A stretch of 14,101 bases of DNA. Source: Eubacterium sp. CAG:274 (GTDB lineage Bacteria; Bacillota; Clostridia; Lachnospirales; CAG-274). Below, piece by piece: positions 1 through 5,655 of the stretch. Positions within the stretch are counted from its first letter, which is position 1, and each line of letters opens with the position of its first letter. Position numbers and translations under genes: made by a program. The notes beneath the pieces were generated by a model. It was not told the DNA's origin. It did not search any database and saw only the letters and a program-made list of their open reading frames with translations. The stretch spans positions 54,087 to 68,187 of the forward strand of contig FR888499.1 in the NCBI GenBank assembly GCA_000432155.1, written 5' to 3'.

Positions 1-1259
1 TTACCCATTGAGCTTTTACCTGAATATCTTTCAATATTTGCACAAAGACTAAGCCCATCAATACTTTCTACATAAACAGCATTTGTAATAAGTGAACCTG
101 TTTCTATTTCAATTACTGGCTCATTTTTGTCAAATTCCTTTTTGAAATCTTCAACTGTCATTTTCTTTATATTTACAGTGTTTGTTACATCTTTGCTATC
201 GGCTGATACTCTTTCAAAATTAACTTTGCCGTCACTGGCTATAAGTTGACCATTTTTGAAAACATACTTTATATTTTGTGCTGAAATATCCTCTGTGACA
301 ACAATATCAGCTATTTTATTTGGAGCAATAGCACCTCTGTCGTACAATCTGTTCATCATAGCACCGTTGTAAGATGCCATTGTATAAGCTGAAATTGGGT
401 CAAAACCTTTTTCTATTGCCAATCTTATACAATTTGATATTGTACCCTCTTTCATAATTTCTTCTGTGTGCTTATCGTCAGTACAGAAAGCAAAATGTGG
501 TAAATTATAAGGAGTTACTGCACCAATAAGTGCATCTAAATTTTTAGCACCTGTACCCTGTCTGATATAAATATTTAAGCCTGCTGAAACCTTTTCCAAA
601 GCCTCTTTTTCATTTGAACATTCGTGGTCATTACTTATGCCACCACACACATAGGCATTAAGTTCTTTACCCTCTAACATTGGAGCGTGTCCGTCTTTTA
701 TACAGTCACAATCCAACTTCTTCATTATATCCTCATCACAGTTGACAACACCAACTGAATTCATCATTTCCCCTAAGCCCTTAAAATCGTACTTACTTAA
801 AAGCTCTTTTGTAAGGTCGCCGTCAATTACTGCTCCACTATCGTCAAAAGGTGTAGCCGGAACACAAGATGGAAGCATAAATTCAATATCAATAGGGGAA
901 TTTTTACTATCTTCAAGCATAAACTTCAAGCCCTTTTCACCAGCCACATTCGCTATTTCGTGAGGGTCTGCAATTACAGTAGTAACACCCCAAGGAGCTA
1001 CAAGGCGAGAAAATTCACTTGGTGTAACCATTGTAGACTCAATATGAATATGACAATCCACAAAACCTGGAGCAACATACGCCCCATTTACATCTATTTC
1101 CTTTTCTCCCTCATAATCTCCTATACCTAAAATAATGCCATCTTTAATACCAACATTACCTTCAACTATTCTATGACCTAATACATCTATAATTTTACCA
1201 TTCTTTAATACAACATCTGCTTTTTCTCTGCCTGCTGCAGAAGAAATAATATTTTTCAT
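1..1259 (-). CDS. ade: Adenine deaminase, N-terminal 419 residues (cut by left edge)
   Basis: This amidohydrolase converts adenine to hypoxanthine and ammonia in cytoplasmic purine salvage. The visible part begins MKNIISSAAGREKADVVLKN and carries the signatures of the Ade family in order: CHIHIEST (metal-binding His70 and His72), ADPHEIANV (residues 97-105), GEMMN (163-167), DGHAP (189-193), SNDHE (209-213) and CTDD (259-262). These sites match the binuclear-metal active site known for Ade. The family is usually about 570-600 residues, so the C-terminal Ade domain lies outside the window; there is no sign of truncation inside it. The ATG is set by GAGGTG followed by ATTATAAT, and the gene has its own extended -10 promoter, isolated from the upstream transporter operon by a terminator. 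No purine riboswitch fits in the very short leader. The nearest alternative, another amidohydrolase such as a dihydroorotase, is unlikely given the EMMN and DPHEIANV blocks. Confidence 0.94.
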   Translation of the reverse strand, partial: MKNIISSAAGREKADVVLKNGKIIDVLGHRIVEGNVGIKDGIILGIGDYEGEKEIDVNGAYVAPGFVDCHIHIESTMVTPSEFSRLVAPWGVTTVIADPHEIANVAGEKGLKFMLEDSKNSPIDIEFMLPSCVPATPFDDSGAVIDGDLTKELLSKYDFKGLGEMMNSVGVVNCDEDIMKKLDCDCIKDGHAPMLEGKELNAYVCGGISNDHECSNEKEALEKVSAGLNIYIRQGTGAKNLDALIGAVTPYNLPHFAFCTDDKHTEEIMKEGTISNCIRLAIEKGFDPISAYTMASYNGAMMNRLYDRGAIAPNKIADIVVTEDISAQNIKYVFKNGQLIASDGKVNFERVSADSKDVTNTVNIKKMTVEDFKKEFDKNEPVIEIETGSLITNAVYVESIDGLSLCANIERYSGKSSMG

Positions 1260-1280
1260 ATTATAATCACCTCTTTTTTT

Positions 1281-1289
1281 ATTATATCA
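1281..1289 (-). promoter_or_regulatory. Extended -10 promoter of ade
   Basis: On the minus strand TGATATAAT gives a perfect TATAAT at 1281-1286 with the TG extension. The -35 region is poor (TTTATT at 1304-1309 with a 17-bp spacer). Transcription would start near 1274, leaving a leader of only about 15 bases before the ATG. Confidence 0.6.
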
Positions 1290-1309
1290 AATTTTTAAAT
1301 CTAAATAAA

Positions 1310-1339
1310 CAAAAAAGAGTTGGAAAACACTCCAACTCT
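1310..1339 (-). terminator. Terminator of the MarR-adaptor-permease operon
   Basis: Read on the minus strand, a 9-bp stem AGAGTTGGA/TCCAACTCT (1331-1339 with 1316-1324) closes a 6-base loop and runs into a T-tract at 1311-1316. It begins a few bases after the stop of the last permease gene and just before the ade promoter, so it separates the two units. Confidence 0.88.
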
Positions 1340-1345
1340 CAAAAA

Positions 1346-2524
1346 TTATTCTGTTACTAAATTTTCTGTATTACCTGATTTGTTATTTAACTTTTTCTTT
1401 TCTATAAAAATACTTAAAACATAAAGTGCAATACCAACCGGTAACCAGAAAATCATATATTTAACACCATTCATTATATCCGGCATAAGAATACTAAAGC
1501 CTACACCCTTTAAATTAAGTGCCTTAAATGCCATAGAAAGATTTGCCATTGGTATAATAGCATGTGCTATCTTACTAAGCCAATCAGGCATCATATAAAA
1601 TGGATACGCTGCTCCAGAGAAAAATGTAATAGTTGTAGAAAGCATATAGTAAATCCATCTTATTATTGTACCGGATTTAGCAAAGGCACTTATTGCTATA
1701 GAAATACCTAAACAATCAAGCATAAACAATATCATAAGTACAATGTAGACAAAAATATTTCCTCTTAAAGGCAGTCCTCTCATTTTACCTACAATAAGTA
1801 ATGCACCAAAACTTATTATAATACAGCTTACAAAAACAACAGCAATTCTTACCAATATATCTTTTATATTTTCAATATTTTCCTTTTTACTTCCTCGAAT
1901 GAAGTATTTTTTTCTTTCTGTAAAAAGAGGCATAACAAAATTTATCAACATTATTTGCTGAACAAGCATAATCATAAGAGCATACATCATTCTAGGTGTA
2001 TATCCACCTGTTGGCTCATACACAGCTCTGTCAACAGCTGTAAAAGAACCTAGAGAAGTTTGTGCCGATGTAGGATTCATACCACTGCCTTCTAATATTT
2101 TTAATTCAGTACCAGCACTTAATGTACTTAATACCGTTGCACAGCCATTTAAAGCATTACCACCTACCATAACATTACTGCCGTCAACAACAACAAGACA
2201 ATCCGGTGTTTTCTTCAATGCTACATCTTTGCTAAAGTCTTTGGGAATAATTAATCCCCCATAAACCTTGCCTTTTTTAATTGCCTTTTCCAAGTCATCT
2301 TCTGAACTAGGATAATAATTTACATCTACATAATTATTTGTCTTTACCAATTCTGTTATTTTTCTGGAAAGTGCTGAATTATCCTCATCAAGTACAGCAA
2401 ATGAAACATGTTCTATGTAAGGACTTTTCCATACATAAGGCATAACTAATGCTATAAAAAGCAATGCAAAAATTATGCTTATTATAAGAGGTTTTTCCTG
2501 TCTTAAAATTTTTCTTAAATTCAA
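1346..2524 (-). CDS. ABC-2 type membrane permease, second of a pair
   Basis: This 392-residue membrane protein has the ABC-2 layout: one N-terminal membrane segment (about 12-31), a large extracytoplasmic region (about 32-178), then about five membrane segments (180-201, 224-245, 257-280, 288-312, 356-374). The outer region contains GGLIIPKDFS (89-98), a motif also typical of YhgE/Pip-like proteins. SGAAYPFYMMPDWL (303-316) is the usual SG-P-MP-W signature before the last helix. It is a paralogue of the gene immediately upstream and probably forms a heterodimeric exporter with it, working with the HlyD-type adaptor. The start codon is TTG, directly abutting the upstream TAA, with AGGTGA placed 7 bases before it. 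It is the last gene before a terminator. No ATPase gene accompanies the pair. The substrate is unknown. Confidence 0.85.
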   Translation of the reverse strand: MNLRKILRQEKPLIISIIFALLFIALVMPYVWKSPYIEHVSFAVLDEDNSALSRKITELVKTNNYVDVNYYPSSEDDLEKAIKKGKVYGGLIIPKDFSKDVALKKTPDCLVVVDGSNVMVGGNALNGCATVLSTLSAGTELKILEGSGMNPTSAQTSLGSFTAVDRAVYEPTGGYTPRMMYALMIMLVQQIMLINFVMPLFTERKKYFIRGSKKENIENIKDILVRIAVVFVSCIIISFGALLIVGKMRGLPLRGNIFVYIVLMILFMLDCLGISIAISAFAKSGTIIRWIYYMLSTTITFFSGAAYPFYMMPDWLSKIAHAIIPMANLSMAFKALNLKGVGFSILMPDIMNGVKYMIFWLPVGIALYVLSIFIEKKKLNNKSGNTENLVTE

Positions 2525-3706
2525 TTACTGTTCACCTGCCATTTCTATAGAAGTTTCAGCCTTACTTTTTAAAGCCTTTTTCGCCTTTTTCGCCTTTTTC
2601 TTTTGTTCTAATACCGGCTTTAAATAAAATTTATAACACATAAACAAGAACATAAGACATACAAAAGCAATCAGCCATATAATATCGCCTTTAATATCAT
2701 TTAAGTTACAACCTAACAAACCTATACTTCTCAAAGGTATTATAATGTGTCTGTTAGGCATCCAGTATTCCAAATACGAAAAGAACTTAGGCATAGCAAA
2801 AACAGGGAAAGTATAGCCTGAAAGCAACATAGTAAAGCTGACAAGACTAACTTTACTTACAACATCGTCTACACCATGTTTTGCTCCTATTCTTATAGCC
2901 ATACCTAAAAAACTAAATCCTAAAGATGCAAGAGCAATTAATAACACACCAGCTAATACAGAACCATTATAAGGTGTGTTAAACATTCTGGTCTGAACAA
3001 CTACTGTAATGCAAGCACTTATAAATCCCCAAAAAGCACACACAAGGACCTTAGCCAAAATGTTCTTAAATCTTTTCTTTTCTCTTATAAATGCAGTCTG
3101 TCCCATAAAAAGCATTTGGCACATTGTAAGTAAAACACCTTCAACCATCATATTTGCAATGTTTGATGTTGGATTTCCCAGTATTCTGGTTTTATAGCCA
3201 AAAGGAGATACTACATATTTTGCTGTCTGAGGTGCCATATTGAAAGTACCCTCAGCAATTTTTATCATATATCCAGCCTTTATGGTCCCTAAGGTTTCGG
3301 ATATTTTAGACCTTACTGTACTACCGGAGCTAGATAATGCACCGTCATTAAATACCATTATTTTAGCTTCTTTTCCATGCGTAATATTATAGGAAAAATC
3401 TTCCGGAATAATAATACCGGCAGCAGCCTTTCCCTCTTTTATGTACTTTTCAACATCACTATTTTCCGTACTTTCTTTTATTACATTAAAGGTTTCGTTT
3501 TCCTTTATCATTTTTACAAGAGCAACAGCCGTAGCTGACTCATCGTGATTTACTATTATAGTGTCTGCATTTTTAAAAGGATAATTGCTGTATTCATAAC
3601 CAATAAGTATACCAACTAAATTTGGAAGTATGAGAACTATAAGCATAGGTATAATCATATGCTTATGTTTAACTATCTTGTTTTTTAGCCACCTAAAAAT
3701 GTTCAT
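2525..3706 (-). CDS. ABC-2 type membrane permease, first of a pair
   Basis: This 393-residue protein shares its plan with the next gene: a membrane segment near residues 17-36, a long extracytoplasmic region containing AGIIIPEDFS (96-105), and a cluster of C-terminal membrane helices with LLSGYTFPVFAMP, the ABC-2 signature. The C-terminal tail is unusually basic (KKKAKKAKKALKSK) and would lie in the cytoplasm, a possible docking surface or simply positive-inside anchoring. Its DNA shows short direct repeats of cgccttttt around 2581-2600. The gene starts 11 bases after the adaptor stop codon and ends base-to-base with the second permease, so the two should be made in equal amounts. By analogy with YbhS/YbhR and YhhJ, which work with HlyD-type adaptors, it should be an exporter subunit. 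Unlike those systems, no ATP-binding subunit is encoded nearby. Confidence 0.85.
   Translation of the reverse strand: MNIFRWLKNKIVKHKHMIIPMLIVLILPNLVGILIGYEYSNYPFKNADTIIVNHDESATAVALVKMIKENETFNVIKESTENSDVEKYIKEGKAAAGIIIPEDFSYNITHGKEAKIMVFNDGALSSSGSTVRSKISETLGTIKAGYMIKIAEGTFNMAPQTAKYVVSPFGYKTRILGNPTSNIANMMVEGVLLTMCQMLFMGQTAFIREKKRFKNILAKVLVCAFWGFISACITVVVQTRMFNTPYNGSVLAGVLLIALASLGFSFLGMAIRIGAKHGVDDVVSKVSLVSFTMLLSGYTFPVFAMPKFFSYLEYWMPNRHIIIPLRSIGLLGCNLNDIKGDIIWLIAFVCLMFLFMCYKFYLKPVLEQKKKAKKAKKALKSKAETSIEMAGEQ
2532..2537 (-). promoter_or_regulatory. Ribosome binding site fixing a TTG start
   Basis: AGGTGA lies inside the last codons of the first permease gene, 7 bases before the TTG at 2524. No ATG or GTG nearby is better placed, so TTG is accepted as the start of the second permease. 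Confidence 0.7.
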
Positions 3707-3717
3707 AGGTTATCACA

Positions 3718-5052
3718 TCACTTTCCAAAATCTACAAATGAAGTCATACCAGCACGAAGAACCGACTGAACACTTTGGTTATCATCAAACACTACCTTTA
3801 TACCATATGTAAGAATATCAAAATCTCCATTTACCTGAGATGCTTTCTTTGTAGCAAAATCAGCCTGTTTATTTATAGTTGTTACCGTTCCTTCATATGT
3901 TTTGTCACCTGTAGCAGAAAGTTTAATTTTTACTTTTTGCTGTGGCTGAATATCTCCAATCTTATCCTCGTCTATATTACAAGTAATATAAGGATTGTAA
4001 GTATCTGTTACTACAACAGTAGGAAGACCTGTAGTAACCATATCGCCCTTTTTAACATTTACAGTTGTTACAACACCGTCAACTGGAGCTTTTAATGTAC
4101 ATTTTTCAATATTCTTTTCAATATCACTTAAAGAAATTTTAAGCTGTTTAATAGATGCCTGAGCCTGTTCAATAGCTGTGTCTGCTGCTGCTATTGAAGT
4201 ATCTGCCTGTGTAACTCCAGCCTCTGCCTGTGACACGCTTGCCTGTGCCTGTGCTACACCGGCTTGTGCCTGTGCCACACTTGCCTGTGCTTGGTCAACA
4301 CCAGCCTTAGCCTGATTTTTATTTTCCTGTGTTGCACCGTTTTCAGTATCTTTTAATTTATTTTTGGCAATTTCCAAATTCTGATTTGCATTGTCTAAAT
4401 TATTTTTAGCAGTTGTATATGCTGTCTGTGACTTGTCATAATCTACTTTTGACATACCACCGGCATCATAAAGTGCCTTAGACCTGTTTAACTGTGTTTC
4501 TGCATCATTAAAAGCTGTCTGTGAAGTTTCAACATTTGTCTGTGCAATCTTAACTGCTGACCTTAACTGTTCAAGCTGTTCCTCATTAGCACCATTTAAA
4601 ACAGACTGATAAGATGCCTGTGCTGATTTTACAGCAGCCTCTGCCTGACTCTTTCCAGCCTCTGCCTGACTTTTGCCTGCCTCTGTTTGTTCTACTGCTG
4701 CCTGTGCTTTCGCCTTGCCGGCAACAGCCTGTGCTTTTGTAACCTGTTGTTGCTTTAAAGCAGCCTCAGCTTTTTCAATATTTGCCTTTGTTTGGTCCCT
4801 TTGTGCATTAAGGCTATCACTATTTAAAAGCACAAGAGGGTCACCCTTTTTAACTACATCGCCCTCTTTAACATATACAGTTTCTATCTGACCGGAAGAT
4901 AAAGCATTTACATTACTTTCATCCATTGTAACTGTACTTTGAATATTCATATCCTTTTTATCTTTGCCCAAAATACCGTCACCTGTAAAACTACAACCAG
5001 TAAGACAACAACTAACAGCTGTTGCCAATGCCACCAACTTCATAAACTTCAT
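3718..5052 (-). CDS. Lipoprotein HlyD/RND-type membrane fusion (adaptor) protein
   Basis: This periplasmic-adaptor type protein would be lipid-anchored on the outer face of the cytoplasmic membrane and bridge or gate the two permeases. From the chosen ATG it has 444 residues: a signal peptide ending in the lipobox LTGC (Cys20), a first half lipoyl/barrel region (about 49-80, with VYVKEGDVVKKGDPLVLL), a very long Ala/Gln-rich coiled-coil hairpin (about 82-315), the second lipoyl half (LKAPVDGVVTTVNVKKGDMV, 320-339) and a beta-barrel C-terminus. Residues 250-305 are about eight consecutive heptads of the pattern AxVxQAQ. An in-frame ATG ten codons upstream overlaps the marR stop, but AGGAG at 5063-5067 and the signal peptide both favour 5052. 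It is co-transcribed with marR and both permeases. A long adaptor hairpin in an apparently single-membrane organism, with no TolC-like partner in view, is noteworthy. Confidence 0.87.
   Translation of the reverse strand: MKFMKLVALATAVSCCLTGCSFTGDGILGKDKKDMNIQSTVTMDESNVNALSSGQIETVYVKEGDVVKKGDPLVLLNSDSLNAQRDQTKANIEKAEAALKQQQVTKAQAVAGKAKAQAAVEQTEAGKSQAEAGKSQAEAAVKSAQASYQSVLNGANEEQLEQLRSAVKIAQTNVETSQTAFNDAETQLNRSKALYDAGGMSKVDYDKSQTAYTTAKNNLDNANQNLEIAKNKLKDTENGATQENKNQAKAGVDQAQASVAQAQAGVAQAQASVSQAEAGVTQADTSIAAADTAIEQAQASIKQLKISLSDIEKNIEKCTLKAPVDGVVTTVNVKKGDMVTTGLPTVVVTDTYNPYITCNIDEDKIGDIQPQQKVKIKLSATGDKTYEGTVTTINKQADFATKKASQVNGDFDILTYGIKVVFDDNQSVQSVLRAGMTSFVDFGK
4138..4305 (-). repeat. 21-bp periodic repeat coding for Ala/Gln heptads
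   Basis: Eight consecutive 7-residue units (such as ASVAQAQ, AGVAQAQ, ASVSQAE, AGVTQAD) in the adaptor coiled coil are encoded by diverged 21-bp units rich in gcctgtgcc on the plus strand. A shorter version (AGKSQAE twice) occurs at residues 125-138. The tract could change length by unit gain or loss without a frameshift. Confidence 0.75.
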
Positions 5053-5062
5053 TTTAATATCT

Positions 5063-5067
5063 CTCCT
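5063..5067 (-). promoter_or_regulatory. Ribosome binding site choosing the adaptor start
   Basis: AGGAG, 10 bases before the ATG at 5052, lies downstream of the alternative ATG at 5082. It therefore supports the shorter protein, whose N-terminus is a normal lipoprotein signal. Confidence 0.75.
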
Positions 5068-5078
5068 ATCACAATAAA

Positions 5079-5480
5079 TCACTCTAAATTTTTAATCATT
5101 TTATCCAGTAGTCCCATAAATATATTTATTTCATCTTTGTTAAAATCTTTAAAACAAAGCTCTCTCCATTCCTCAGACCACTTATTAAACTTTTCATATA
5201 TTTCTTTGCCGTCTTCACTTAAAGCAACTAATTTTTCTCTTTTATTTTCAGGATTAGCTTTTCTTACTATTAATCCTCTTTCCTCCATAGAAGATAAAAA
5301 TTTAGCTGTTCTGTACTTATCCACACCAGATAAAGATGCCAAAGTTTCTTGATTTTGGTCAGGCTTATTTCCAGCATAGGAAATCATAAGACCTTCCATA
5401 AAAGAAATGTTTACATCAATAAGTTTTTTATTGAAAAAATCCCTTTTTTTCTTTGTTATAATTTCATAATTTTCGTACAA
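5079..5480 (-). CDS. MarR-family transcriptional regulator
   Basis: This 133-residue winged-helix protein fits the MarR family in size and layout: dimerisation helices at both ends (about 1-30 and 105-133) and a central DNA-binding domain. The core contains NQETLASLSGVDKYRTAKFLS (about 43-63, the helix-turn-helix), then SMEERGLIVRKANPENKREKLVALSEDG (about 64-91, the wing with its basic turn). It is the first gene of a four-gene operon with an adaptor and two permeases, a usual place for a MarR repressor of an efflux system. Two tandem palindromes over its own transcription start fit autorepression that is relieved when a ligand, often a phenolic or similar toxic compound in this family, binds. 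The start codon is TTG with GAGGTG 5 bases upstream. The ligand cannot be read from the sequence. Confidence 0.88.
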   Translation of the reverse strand: MYENYEIITKKKRDFFNKKLIDVNISFMEGLMISYAGNKPDQNQETLASLSGVDKYRTAKFLSSMEERGLIVRKANPENKREKLVALSEDGKEIYEKFNKWSEEWRELCFKDFNKDEINIFMGLLDKMIKNLE

Positions 5481-5492
5481 ATAATCACCTCA

Positions 5493-5538
5493 TATAATAG
5501 TTGTCATTTTACAACTGTTGCATTTTACAACTATTATA
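5493..5538 (-). promoter_or_regulatory. Tandem MarR-type operator over the operon start site
   Basis: A perfect 12-bp inverted repeat TATAATAGTTGT / ACAACTATTATA (5527-5538 and 5493-5504) encloses two head-to-tail copies of a 16-17 base unit: AGTTGTAAAATGCAAC (minus strand, 5532-5517) and AGTTGTAAAATGACAAC (5516-5500). Each unit is itself a palindrome of GTTG/CAAC arms. The first copy starts at the end of the -10 box and covers the predicted start site near 5526; the second covers the early transcribed region. Confidence 0.75.
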
Positions 5539-5561
5539 GCAATAGTCCTTTTTTTATTCAA
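5533..5561 (-). promoter_or_regulatory. Sigma-A promoter of the marR-adaptor-permease operon
   Basis: On the minus strand, TTGAAT (5556-5561) and TATAAT (5533-5538) are separated by exactly 17 bp, and TGC before the -10 gives an extended -10. The -10 box is also part of the left arm of the large operator palindrome, so repressor and polymerase would compete. Confidence 0.85.
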
Positions 5562-5598
5562 TATTATTTTTTTACAAAATTTTAGCCAAAATAGCAAT

Positions 5599-5648
5599 AA
5601 AAAAACAGCAGTATTATGTAATACACTAAAATTACAAATACTGCTGTT
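5599..5648 (-). terminator. Terminator of the SGNH esterase gene
   Basis: A long hairpin follows the esterase stop codon: AACAGCAGTATT (5604-5615) pairs with 5637-5648, and TGTAAT (5617-5622) pairs with 5631-5636. Together they make an 18-bp stem with one bulged base and an 8-base loop. A run of seven T follows on the minus strand (5599-5605). Confidence 0.92.
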
Positions 5649-5655
5649 AATTCTT

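Noticed and set aside
742..963. Plus-strand open frame of 73 codons opposite ade
   Set aside because: It is antisense to a strongly conserved part of adenine deaminase and shows no start signals.
3775..4095. Plus-strand open frame of 106 codons opposite the adaptor gene
   Set aside because: The Cys/Tyr/Ile-rich product is typical of antisense translation of AT-rich coding DNA and no ribosome binding site is present.
5052..5082. Upstream ATG at 5082 as the adaptor start
   Set aside because: It adds ten residues (MIYCDRRDIK) before a normal lipoprotein signal peptide, and the AGGAG site lies downstream of it.
4939..5352. Plus-strand open frame of 137 codons opposite the marR and adaptor genes
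   Set aside because: It is the complement of two well-supported genes, has no ribosome binding site and its Ser/Thr/Asn-rich protein resembles no family.
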